From Candidatus Zixiibacteriota bacterium (GTDB taxonomy: Bacteria; Zixibacteria; MSB-5A5; CAIYYT01), in contig CAUJJY010000053.1 in assembly GCA_963205155.1 (NCBI GenBank), forward strand, positions 1-8,441: a stretch of 8,441 nucleotides of DNA, read 5' to 3'. The position numbers and the translations under genes are program-made. The notes beneath the pieces are model-generated. The model was not told the origin of the DNA, did no database searches, and was given only the letters and a program-made list of their open reading frames with translations. Shown here one piece after another: positions 1 through 6,801 of this stretch. Each line of letters opens with the position of its first letter. Position 1 is the stretch's first letter.

Positions 1-2039
1 TTGTCGCCTTTGCGTTCTTCATCGCCGGTTGCGGTGACGATTCGGTCTCCGGCGGCGGCGACTATTTCGTCGAGCAGATTGTCTCGACCCCGACTTCCGA
101 GGTGGACAAGGGTGCTACCGTTGTTGTGGAAGCCCTTGTTACTGATGTCGACGGCAACCCGGTCTCGGGTCGCACCGTCGTCTTCTCCGTCACACCGACA
201 TCGCTCGGTTACTTTACGCCGACGACCGACACATCTGATGAGGATGGCATCGTCGCTTCGCTGTTCACCGCCGCTTCAGCAGGAAGCGCCACGCTGACCG
301 CCACGGTCGGCGGCAACAGCTTGAGCAAAGCCCTTCGCATCAATGAATCCGCCTCGTCGACCGGCCGTGTTTCCATCGTCGTCACTCCGGCATTGATGAC
401 CGCAAATGGCGCCGACTCGGCTCAGGTCATCGTCTCTGCCGTCAACAACGATGAAACTCCCGTCGCCGATGGTACGGTGATTTATCTTACCGCCGGCGAA
501 CGCTTCCTTGATAAAGACAAGGATGGCTACTTCTCACAAGGTCTCGATAGCTTGTTGTTCGATGCCAACGCCAATGGGCGCTGGGATCCCATCGGCTCGA
601 TTCCCTCGACCGCAACTACTGTCGGCGGACAGGTAAGTGTCACTTACTATGCCGGCAGCCAGGCAACAACCGTCTATTTGCGCGCCACCATGATCAATGG
701 ATCCGAATATGACTACACTGAAATATCTGCCAAACTCAATCCCAACACGACCGTCGCGTCGATCTCGCTCTCACACAATGGCGAAGACCTCCGCGTTAAG
801 GGCGTCGGCGGTATCGAGTTCAGCGTCGTCACCGCGACCGGTTACGATGAATTCGGCAATACCATTCCCGAAGGCATTCCGATTGACTTCACAATTGCCA
901 ACGGTCCAAATGGAGGCGAAAATATCCAAGGGCAGGGCTATGGTCCGGTTAGTGTAAACTCCAACTCGCAAGGCCAGGCCTCGGTCACCGTTTATTCCGG
1001 TACTGTTTCCGGTACTATCCGCTTGCGCGCATCCTCCGGTTCCGTGCTCTCGGCAGTGACTCATCTCACTGTCAATGCCGGCCCGCCGGCACACATCAGC
1101 ATCGGCGCCGCCGATTGCAACGTGCGCTCGTGGGATGTCGTCAACGCCCTCAATCGTATCGCCATTAACGTCGTCGACATCTGGGGCAACCCGGTTCCTG
1201 ACTCGACCGCTGTTTACTTCAGCACCGAGGAAGGCTTTGTCGTCGCCCAGGCTCTGACCGGCGTGAATTTCCCCAAAGGTATTTGCGAGGTCGATTGGCA
1301 TTCCGGCAATCCGCGCAATGACGGCATCGTCTACATCTATGCCAGCACATCCGGTGGCACTGTCGGCGACACCGTTGCGTTTATCAGCTCCGGACCGTCG
1401 GCTGATGTCGATGTCCTGCAGTATCCCAGCTCGCTGATCGCCGATGGCGAGTCAAAGGGCAAGGTTGTCGTGCGCGTGCTTGACGTCAATTCCAACTACG
1501 TTGTCGCCGGTACCGCCGTCAAGTTCGAGACCGACTTCGGCCAGATCAATGGCGGAAGCACGCAAGACGGCTGCTACGGCTCACTTTATGAAGTCAACTA
1601 TGTTTCCGAAGTTCTCAAGCTTGACTACTCACCGGTATCTCCCGATGACGGTATTGGCGCCGTTGCTATCGTGTCGGTCAATGCCGGTGGTGTCGTCGGA
1701 CCGAACACGTCCTTCCAGACGTTGTTCTTAACCGGAAATACCTACGTTGGCAACAGCGATATCATTATTGATCCGGAAATCGAACCCGGTTCGACCGTTC
1801 CGTTCTCAATCGTGGTGAAGGATCGCGCCGGCAATCCGCTGGGCGGACATCATCTGACGATCACTACCAGCTTCGGCTCGCTGTCTAATAGCAGTCTGAC
1901 GACTGACGCTTATGGCGAAGTCAATTTGTTCTTCACTGCGCCGGCAGCTGTCGGAGCAGCGATCGTTACCGTTACTGACACCGACCCGCGTGGCGGCGTC
2001 AGCTTCGCTAAGAAGATCAAGATCAAGAACGCAGAGTAA
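1..2039 (+). CDS. Ig-like (Big/invasin-type) repeat lipoprotein, 5' end missing
   Basis: The reading frame is open from base 3 to the TAA at 2037-2039, giving 678 residues; the start lies left of the window. The first residues visible are a hydrophobic stretch ending in the lipobox Ile-Ala-Gly-Cys (Cys codon 30-32), followed by a Gly/Asp/Ser-rich linker. This is a type II signal sequence, so the mature protein should be lipid-anchored; Gly at +2 would fit outer-membrane sorting if E. coli-type rules apply. About six beta-rich Ig-like units follow, at roughly residues 32-115, 121-245, 247-360, 361-463, 464-579 and 580-677. Several carry the Big_1-type signature 'V.D..GNPV...V.F', for example near residues 47-62, 390-405 and 606-620. 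Unit 2 contains two Asp/Asn-rich loops resembling calcium sites. A GTG start at 102 would discard the lipobox, so I reject it. Surface adhesion or scaffolding is plausible by family; the ligand is unknown. Confidence 0.88.
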   Translation, partial: VAFAFFIAGCGDDSVSGGGDYFVEQIVSTPTSEVDKGATVVVEALVTDVDGNPVSGRTVVFSVTPTSLGYFTPTTDTSDEDGIVASLFTAASAGSATLTATVGGNSLSKALRINESASSTGRVSIVVTPALMTANGADSAQVIVSAVNNDETPVADGTVIYLTAGERFLDKDKDGYFSQGLDSLLFDANANGRWDPIGSIPSTATTVGGQVSVTYYAGSQATTVYLRATMINGSEYDYTEISAKLNPNTTVASISLSHNGEDLRVKGVGGIEFSVVTATGYDEFGNTIPEGIPIDFTIANGPNGGENIQGQGYGPVSVNSNSQGQASVTVYSGTVSGTIRLRASSGSVLSAVTHLTVNAGPPAHISIGAADCNVRSWDVVNALNRIAINVVDIWGNPVPDSTAVYFSTEEGFVVAQALTGVNFPKGICEVDWHSGNPRNDGIVYIYASTSGGTVGDTVAFISSGPSADVDVLQYPSSLIADGESKGKVVVRVLDVNSNYVVAGTAVKFETDFGQINGGSTQDGCYGSLYEVNYVSEVLKLDYSPVSPDDGIGAVAIVSVNAGGVVGPNTSFQTLFLTGNTYVGNSDIIIDPEIEPGSTVPFSIVVKDRAGNPLGGHHLTITTSFGSLSNSSLTTDAYGEVNLFFTAPAAVGAAIVTVTDTDPRGGVSFAKKIKIKNAE

Positions 2040-2065
2040 GGCTCATCCTACTCCTGTCCTGTCTG

Positions 2066-2100
2066 AAGAGGCTCTTCGTGAGAAGGGCCTCTTTCGTTTT
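2066..2100 (+). terminator. Intrinsic terminator of the Ig-like lipoprotein gene
   Basis: A 12-bp stem (arms 2066-2077 and 2082-2093, one G:T wobble) closes on the tetraloop GTGA. A T-rich tail follows (2092-2094, then TTTT at 2097-2100). It begins 27 bases after the lipoprotein stop codon, so the ligase downstream is probably transcribed separately. Confidence 0.88.
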
Positions 2101-2117
2101 GCGCAATTTTCTTGCGC
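2101..2117. repeat. Short perfect inverted repeat upstream of the acyl-CoA synthetase
   Basis: GCGCAA (2101-2106) and TTGCGC (2112-2117) are perfect inverted arms separated by five bases. The element starts directly after the terminator T-run and 38 bases before the ligase start. It could be an operator or a small hairpin. No convincing promoter is visible here: the best -10-like string, TATTAA at 2137-2142, is weak and has no well-placed -35. Confidence 0.4.
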
Positions 2118-2154
2118 TTGAAGCCTCGCTCAACGTTATTAATCTGAAATCGTT

Positions 2155-3852
2155 ATGCTCATTCAAGATCTGCTCTTCAAGTCAGCCGGTCTCAATGCTG
2201 ATCGACCGGCATTCTGGCTCCGCGCCGCCGAGGGTTTCACCCCTCTAAGTTACGCCGGCGCCGTCAAGAAAATTACCGCCATTGCCGCCGGATTGCCCCA
2301 GCTCGGCCATCGCCCCGGTGGTCGTGTCGGCATCTACGCAGGCAACTCTCCCGAATGGTGCATGATCTATATGGGCATCCTCGCCGCCGGCGGAGTCGTC
2401 GTTCCCCTTGATCCGCAACTTAAGTATCTCGAACTGCGCACCATTATCAACAAGTCGGACATGCGCTACATCTTCTGCTCGCAATCATCCTACTCCGATC
2501 TGATGGAACTCAAATCAATGTCCGCGCCGTATCCTGAAGTCATCGCCATCGATTCGCCGCGTGACACCGTCATTCCCAAACAAATGACCCTCGCCCAACT
2601 CGAAGAACTCGGCCGCGATCTGCCGTTGCCCAAGCACGACACCAAACCAACCGATCTCGCTGTCTTGATCTTCACTTCCGGCACCTCCGGCGACTCCAAA
2701 GGCGTCATGCTCTCGCACGACAACATCGTCTCCGACATCGCGCCGGTGATTTCGCGATTGCCGATCAACAATGATGACCGCTTTCTCTCGGTGCTTCCAT
2801 TGCATCACACCTTCGAATCAACTTGCGGATTCATCTTTCCGCTCTCAATTGGCGCCTCGATCGGTTATGTCCAGTCGCTCAAGTCCGCCGACTTGATGGC
2901 TGATATCAAATCTCTCCGTGCTACCATCATGTGCGGCGTACCATTGCTGTATGAGAAAATGTACTGGGGAATCCAGCGCGCCTTGCAGAAAAAGGCGCTC
3001 GTCGCCCGTCTCTACGTTGACCTCGGCACCAAAGTCTCCGACATCACAAAGTCAATCTTCAATATCTCCGCAGGAAAGTTGATTTTCAAATCCCTTCGTG
3101 CGAAAGCCGGCCTCGACTCAATCCGTTACTTCGTCTCCGGCGGCGCCGCACTCGATCCCGGTGTGTCGCGCTTCTTCAACAATCTTGGGATTGTTCTCCT
3201 GCAAGGCTACGGCCTCACCGAAACCTCGCCAATCCTCTCCGTCAACCGCGAACACGATAATGACTATTCTTCCGTCGGCTTGCCGCTTGATGGCGTCGAT
3301 ATCAAGATACTCGACAAGAACGAACACGGCATCGGCGAAATCGCCGCGCGCGGCCGCATGATCATGATGGGTTACTATCAGGACAGCGAGGCCACCGCCG
3401 CAGTGATGCGCGACGGCTACTTTGCTACCGGCGATCTCGGCTATCTCGACGGCAAAGGACACATCCACATCACCGGACGTAAGAAAAACGTCATCATCAC
3501 TCCGGCAGGGAAGAATATCTACCCCGAAGAAATCGAGGCCGTAATCGAGAATTCGCCGTTCGTGCATGAATGTTCGGTTCTGCCGCGTCCCAAAGGCACC
3601 GGCCAGGAACCGATCGTCGTAGTCGTCCCCGATTTCGAATTCATCGCGTCCGTCAATGACAATGTCGTGCCGTCCGATGAAGAAGTCCGCAAGATCATCA
3701 AGAGCGAAGTCCTCAAACTGTGCGAACAACTTGCCGAATACAAACGCGTCAAAGACGTCATCATTATGACCGAGGAACTTCCCAAAACCTCCACCCGCAA
3801 AGTCAAACGCTACATCCTTCTCGACACCCTCCAAAAACTCGGCGAACTTTAG
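2155..3852 (+). CDS. Long-chain acyl-CoA synthetase (AMP-forming fatty acid-CoA ligase)
   Basis: This 565-residue protein belongs to the ANL (AMP-binding) superfamily, which activates a carboxylic acid as an acyl-adenylate and transfers it to coenzyme A. Visible core motifs, in order: the phosphate-binding loop TSGTSGDSKG (residues 174-183); VLPLHHTFE (213-221); GYGLTETSP (351-359), whose Glu356 is normally needed for catalysis; TGD (425-427), whose Asp binds ribose; the hinge ITGRKK (439-444); and the C-terminal LPKTSTRKVKR (542-552), where Lys549 is the likely adenylation lysine. Length and motifs fit FadD/FACS-type long-chain ligases; there is no fused acyltransferase. Chain-length preference cannot be read. 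An in-frame TAA at 2140-2142 leaves ATG 2155 as the first available start, although no clear Shine-Dalgarno precedes it. The gene appears monocistronic, with a terminator on each side. The precise subfamily is less certain than the reaction. Confidence 0.92.
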   Translation: MLIQDLLFKSAGLNADRPAFWLRAAEGFTPLSYAGAVKKITAIAAGLPQLGHRPGGRVGIYAGNSPEWCMIYMGILAAGGVVVPLDPQLKYLELRTIINKSDMRYIFCSQSSYSDLMELKSMSAPYPEVIAIDSPRDTVIPKQMTLAQLEELGRDLPLPKHDTKPTDLAVLIFTSGTSGDSKGVMLSHDNIVSDIAPVISRLPINNDDRFLSVLPLHHTFESTCGFIFPLSIGASIGYVQSLKSADLMADIKSLRATIMCGVPLLYEKMYWGIQRALQKKALVARLYVDLGTKVSDITKSIFNISAGKLIFKSLRAKAGLDSIRYFVSGGAALDPGVSRFFNNLGIVLLQGYGLTETSPILSVNREHDNDYSSVGLPLDGVDIKILDKNEHGIGEIAARGRMIMMGYYQDSEATAAVMRDGYFATGDLGYLDGKGHIHITGRKKNVIITPAGKNIYPEEIEAVIENSPFVHECSVLPRPKGTGQEPIVVVVPDFEFIASVNDNVVPSDEEVRKIIKSEVLKLCEQLAEYKRVKDVIIMTEELPKTSTRKVKRYILLDTLQKLGEL

Positions 3853-3876
3853 ACTCAATCGTTCTTGTCTTGGTGC

Positions 3877-3899
3877 CCCACCCGAAGGGTGGGAGTTTT
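3877..3899 (+). terminator. Probable intrinsic terminator of the ligase gene; short relative of the CCCACCC repeat
   Basis: CCCACCC (3877-3883) and GGGTGGG (3887-3893) form a perfect 7-bp GC-rich stem around the triloop GAA, followed by AG and TTTT (3896-3899). It lies 24 bases after the ligase stop. The same two arms, with a 13-base loop, occur after the next gene and after the peptidase gene, so it may be a shortened member of that family that also works as a terminator. Confidence 0.6.
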
Positions 3900-3909
3900 G
3901 TAGACGTAG

Positions 3910-3932
3910 GTCCGAATCCCTGTGGTTCGGAC
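3910..3932. repeat. Intergenic hairpin with 7-bp perfect stem
   Basis: GTCCGAA (3910-3916) and TTCGGAC (3926-3932) are perfect inverted arms around a nine-base loop. It is the second of three hairpins in the 228-base gap between the ligase and the YjbQ gene. No coding potential is evident. It looks like a genomic palindromic repeat, but no second copy is present in the window to prove it. Confidence 0.5.
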
Positions 3933-3946
3933 GATTTGTTGGTTGT

Positions 3947-4025
3947 TGCGTCAGGTCTTGTCCCGGCGCGAAATACTTTTCGGAAGAACAAGATTCCCAA
4001 CCGCGACGGGATGTGACCTGACGCA
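3947..4025. repeat. 79-bp imperfect palindromic element (REP/MITE-like)
   Basis: The ends are a perfect 11-bp inverted repeat: TGCGTCAGGTC at 3947-3957 and GACCTGACGCA at 4015-4025. Inside a 3-by-3 internal loop lies a second stem, TCCCGGCGCG (3961-3970) with CGCGACGGGA (4002-4011), paired at 9 of 10 positions. The apical 31 bases include a weak small hairpin. It sits 55 bases upstream of the YjbQ start. It could be a non-autonomous mobile palindrome or a structured RNA leader. The nesting is clear; the function is not. Confidence 0.55.
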
Positions 4026-4080
4026 CCGCAATAGAAGACTGCCCCTTGCCTCCGCCCCCGCATTTCACTACCTTCATCCC

Positions 4081-4500
4081 ATGCCCATCAAATCCTTCGG
4101 CATCTCCATCGCTACCACCGGAAACGGCGACATCATCGACCTTACCCAGAAGGTCGCTCAAGCCGTCCGCGACTGCGATATCAACGACGGCACCGTCCTC
4201 ACATTCGTCCCCGGCTCAACAGCCGGCATCACGACAATCGAATACGAACCCGGCCTCATCCGCGACATACCGGAACTGCTCGAAAACTTGATCCCTTCAA
4301 ACAAGAAGTACCACCACGACGACACTTGGGGCGACGGCAACGGCTTCTCCCATCTGCGTGCAGCGCTCGTAGGCGCATCCTTCACCTGTCCGCTTGTGGG
4401 TGGCCGCCTCATGCTCGGCACCTGGCAACAAATCGTCCTGCTCGAGTTTGATAATCGCCCTCGCCAACGCGAAATAATCGTCCAAATTTCCGGCGAATAA
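4081..4500 (+). CDS. yjbQ: YjbQ/UPF0047 family protein (secondary thiamine-phosphate synthase-like)
   Basis: The 139-residue length is typical of this small single-domain cytosolic family. Diagnostic segments are GSTAGITTIE (45-54), HHDDTWGDGNGFSHLRAALVG (78-98), which carries the conserved His/Asp/Asn/His residues thought to line the active site, and LGTWQQ (112-117) followed by a basic stretch with Arg126, Arg128 and Arg130. Family members have been reported to show weak thiamine-phosphate synthase activity, but the true physiological role is not settled. The frame stays open further upstream, but ATG 4081 gives the family's usual N-terminus, and the upstream part would encode a palindromic element. 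No Shine-Dalgarno or promoter is obvious before 4081. The gene is flanked by structured intergenic elements and seems to stand alone. Confidence 0.9.
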   Translation: MPIKSFGISIATTGNGDIIDLTQKVAQAVRDCDINDGTVLTFVPGSTAGITTIEYEPGLIRDIPELLENLIPSNKKYHHDDTWGDGNGFSHLRAALVGASFTCPLVGGRLMLGTWQQIVLLEFDNRPRQREIIVQISGE

Positions 4501-4504
4501 GCCG

Positions 4505-4535
4505 GTAGCTCACCCGGAGCACGGCGCAGGGTGGG
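4505..4535. repeat. CCCACCC/GGGTGGG palindromic repeat, copy A
   Basis: This 31-base element starts five bases after the YjbQ stop codon. Arms CTCACCC (4509-4515) and GGGTGGG (4529-4535) pair over seven positions (one G:T wobble) around a 13-base loop. It matches bases 6802-6832 at 28 of 31 positions in the same orientation. It has no T-run, so it is not a classical intrinsic terminator, though it may protect or end mRNA. Confidence 0.75.
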
Positions 4536-4574
4536 GTCTCGCACATTTCCCTTATGCCTCTTAACAAATTTCCG

Positions 4575-4603
4575 TTGACAAAATAGTAGTATATTATTAT
4601 ACT
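4575..4603 (+). promoter_or_regulatory. Consensus sigma-70-type promoter of the trmB-like/peptidase operon
   Basis: A perfect -35 TTGACA (4575-4580) and a -10 TATACT (4598-4603) are separated by exactly 17 bases. The expected start of transcription, about seven bases past the -10, coincides with the A of the regulator's ATG at 4610, so the transcript should have almost no 5' leader. The surrounding sequence is much more AT-rich than the genes. Confidence 0.8.
4588..4603. promoter_or_regulatory. Dyad operator candidate overlapping the -10 box
   Basis: AGTATA (4588-4593) and TATACT (4598-4603) are perfect inverted arms around TTAT. The right arm is the -10 hexamer itself. TrmB-type winged-helix regulators bind short dyads at their target promoters, so this is a natural candidate for autorepression by the adjacent gene product. 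That assignment is inference. Confidence 0.5.
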
Positions 4604-4609
4604 GATAAT

Positions 4610-5473
4610 ATGCCACGACCCAAAGCGCAGGATCTTCTTCGCGAACTCGGCCTCAATCAACTTGAGGTAGAAATTTATATCTTTCTGCTCCCGCAACCGC
4701 CCATGACCGCATACCGTATAGCTAAGGGCATCGCCAGGCCCGCCGCCAACGTTTACAAAGCAGTCGAGAGCCTCTCACGACGTGGAGCTCTGATTGTTGA
4801 GGACGGACCAAACCGGCTCTGTCGCCCCGTCCCAGCCCGCGTTTTTCTCAAACGGGCGGCTAAGAATTTTAGCGAAATCTCTCTGGCCGCAGAAGAGGCG
4901 CTCGCGAAGACCGAAGTCTCGCCGATTGATGAACACGTCTCCCGGGTGGAAACCGTGGAGCAGATCTACGTCCATTGTCGCGAAATGCTCGAAAAGGCTA
5001 AGGCAGTTGCCGTAATCGACGCTTTCCCGATTCCACTGGAGCGAATGCGCCCGTGGGTGGCGAAGGCCGCGCGGCGTGGTGTCGAGATTTTCGTTGAAGC
5101 ATATGAACCCATCGCACTGGACAATGTACGAGTCACACTTATTCCCGTGGCAGAAAGCATTGTGAAGCAGTGGAACGCCCAACAACTGAATCTCGTGATC
5201 GATGGGGAAGAGAGTCTGATGGCTCTCCTTTCGAGAGACGGTACCGGAGTACTACAGGCATATTGGAGCAACAGCCTCTATCTTTCCTGTTTGCATCATG
5301 GTGGGCGTCTCTGCGAGCAGACCCTCGTCCGTGCCATCGAGGCGCGCCGAAAAGGTGCTTCTGCGGATGAAGCCATCGCGATTCTGGAAAGCCATCCGTT
5401 CTTCATTACCAAGCCGGTCCCGGGACAGAAAAAACTTAACCGTCGTTATTCCACTACCAAGGAACAGAAGTGA
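4610..5473 (+). CDS. TrmB-family winged-helix transcriptional regulator
   Basis: This cytosolic protein has 287 residues. Residues 6-75 form a winged helix-turn-helix of the TrmB type: LGLNQLEVEIYIFLL, then TAYRIAKG, then the recognition segment RPAANVYKAVESLSRRGAL, then the wing. Residues 78-103 are probably helical. The C-terminal region (108-245) resembles the TrmB effector-binding/PLD-like domain, with VDETVEQIY-type helices, AVAVIDAFP (132-140), NLVIDGEESLMALL (194-207) and VLQAYWS (214-220). In characterised relatives this domain senses sugars; the ligand here is unknown. No in-frame ATG, GTG or TTG occurs between the upstream stop at 4562-4564 and ATG 4610, so the start is firm. It has no Shine-Dalgarno, and the promoter implies leaderless translation. 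The stop codon overlaps the start of the secreted peptidase gene (GTGA), so it probably controls that gene and itself. Confidence 0.85.
   Translation: MPRPKAQDLLRELGLNQLEVEIYIFLLPQPPMTAYRIAKGIARPAANVYKAVESLSRRGALIVEDGPNRLCRPVPARVFLKRAAKNFSEISLAAEEALAKTEVSPIDEHVSRVETVEQIYVHCREMLEKAKAVAVIDAFPIPLERMRPWVAKAARRGVEIFVEAYEPIALDNVRVTLIPVAESIVKQWNAQQLNLVIDGEESLMALLSRDGTGVLQAYWSNSLYLSCLHHGGRLCEQTLVRAIEARRKGASADEAIAILESHPFFITKPVPGQKKLNRRYSTTKEQK
5459..5463 (+). promoter_or_regulatory. Ribosome binding site deciding the GTG start at 5470
   Basis: AAGGA lies six bases before GTG 5470, inside the end of the regulator gene. It supports a GTG start that overlaps the upstream stop by four bases, hence translational coupling. 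Confidence 0.7.
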
Positions 5474-6798
5474 AACACGTAATTGGCCTCTTAATGTTAT
5501 TTCTTAGTTTGGCTCACTCTGCAGAGTCTATGTCCATAGATTCAACTTCAATTAATCTCGACCAAGCCCGGCAGTACTTTGAAGAATTGAAGGCGATTTC
5601 CGATCGTGATGCTGGACAGCTTTGGGGCTTGCCGCTTTATGGGCCAACTATGCTTGTTGATCCTGATACTCGCTTTATCGTTGCGAATCAAATAGATCGC
5701 GACGGACGACTTACCGCCGATCGCGACGTCTATACCGGGACACTCGAATCGGAAATCAACATCGCCAATACCTCGATCTCATGGTCCGGCACAGTGTGGA
5801 CCATGGTCAATTGGAACGCCGTCTCCGCAAACAATCCATACGATCGCGCCAATCTGTTGATCCATGAAAGCTGGCATCGAGTACAGGAGGAACTGGGAAT
5901 TCCGTCGACAACGACCTCCAATTTTTACCTCGATGAACTCGATGGCAGGATTGGTCTTCTTCTGGAGTTGCGTGCTCTAGACCGTGCGGTTCTTGCAAAT
6001 GATTCGGCTACACAAGAGAAAGCCATCAGAGATGCGCTGACCTTGCGATACTATCGCCAGTCTCTTCACCCCGGCAACAACGAAAACGCTTTTGAAAAAC
6101 ACGAAGGGATGGCGGAATACACCGGTCTGAAACTTTGCGGCTTGCCCGACTCATTGATTACGAAAGTCGTTGCCCGGAGCCTCCAACTCGCAGAAAGCAA
6201 TGACGGGCTCGCCAATTCGTTCGCTTACCTGACTGGACCGGCGCTTGGACTTCTGTTGGATTGTCACAGTAAGAGCTGGCGCGACTCGGTGCGCAATGGA
6301 ATCGACTTGCCGACACTGCTCGCGTCGGCAGTTGGCTGGAGGGTGCCGGCAGGCAGAGAGCGACTTCGGATTGCCGCCGATTCAATCGGGCGAGGATACG
6401 GGTCGAGTGCCCTTATTGCCAACGAGACAGCTCGTGTGCGTGAGCAAGAAAACACAGAAAACACAGTTGAATCATTTCGGAATCGCCTTTCAACGCACGG
6501 GCGGCTCATGATCCCAAACAGCAATCTGTATTTCAGCTTCAATCCTATGGAGAAGCTGATCGTCTTCGACACCACCGGCGTGATCTACAAAACTATGCGT
6601 CTTACCGGCGACTTCGGAATTCTGGAAGTTTCTGATGGAATTCTCCGCACAAATGATTGGCAGTACTTTATCGCGGTCGCACCGGATCGTGTCACTGGAG
6701 ACAGCCTGACGTGGCAGGGATACACGCTTCAACTTCATCCCGGATGGTTGATCGAATCCGTCGGCCCAAATACATTCACGACTTCTAAAAAGAAATAG
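5470..6798 (+). CDS. Secreted putative zinc metallopeptidase (HExxH...EGxAE)
   Basis: This 442-residue protein begins with a Sec signal peptide (basic Lys2/His3, hydrophobic core 4-14, cleavage probably near residues 15-18). HESWH at 132-136 matches the HExxH zinc-binding motif within a helix (LLIHESWHRVQEELG). HEGMAEY at 211-217 supplies a gluzincin-like third ligand, most likely Glu212. The segments YGPTMLVDPDTRFIVAN (57-73) and ISWSGTVWTMVNW (103-115) recall an unnamed family I associate from memory with Acidobacteria and Bacteroidetes. A beta-rich C-terminal part (345-435) ends in Lys-Lys-Lys. It acts outside the cytoplasmic membrane; hydrolytic activity is inferred from motifs, and the substrate is unknown. 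It is translationally coupled to the TrmB-like regulator, which suggests induction by a signal that regulator senses. Mature peptidase versus inactive homologue cannot be decided here. Confidence 0.8.
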   Translation: MKHVIGLLMLFLSLAHSAESMSIDSTSINLDQARQYFEELKAISDRDAGQLWGLPLYGPTMLVDPDTRFIVANQIDRDGRLTADRDVYTGTLESEINIANTSISWSGTVWTMVNWNAVSANNPYDRANLLIHESWHRVQEELGIPSTTTSNFYLDELDGRIGLLLELRALDRAVLANDSATQEKAIRDALTLRYYRQSLHPGNNENAFEKHEGMAEYTGLKLCGLPDSLITKVVARSLQLAESNDGLANSFAYLTGPALGLLLDCHSKSWRDSVRNGIDLPTLLASAVGWRVPAGRERLRIAADSIGRGYGSSALIANETARVREQENTENTVESFRNRLSTHGRLMIPNSNLYFSFNPMEKLIVFDTTGVIYKTMRLTGDFGILEVSDGILRTNDWQYFIAVAPDRVTGDSLTWQGYTLQLHPGWLIESVGPNTFTTSKKK

Positions 6799-6801
6799 TC
6801 C

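Noticed and set aside
1..297. Alternative + strand frame starting at TTG 1, rich in Ser, Arg and Pro
   Set aside because: The composition is typical of an out-of-frame shadow, and the overlapping frame encodes the lipobox and the first Ig-like unit.
771..1301. Minus-strand open frame opposite the Ig-like lipoprotein
   Set aside because: It is a shadow of the continuous Ig-like frame and has no recognisable domain or ribosome site.
4015..4025. ACCTGA-like string upstream of the YjbQ gene, recalling a TPP riboswitch
   Set aside because: The partner CTGAGA and the rest of the TPP core are absent, and the bases are one arm of a perfect inverted repeat.
3922..4080. Upstream extension of the YjbQ reading frame to an earlier ATG
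   Set aside because: It would translate the 79-bp palindrome and add residues not found in this compact family; ATG 4081 gives the expected N-terminus.
3118..4161. Long minus-strand open frame (about 347 codons) opposite the 3' half of the ligase gene
   Set aside because: It is antisense to a complete, motif-rich gene, crosses the intergenic palindromes, and its Asp/Gly/Ala/Val-rich product shows no domain. High third-position G+C on the + strand explains its openness.
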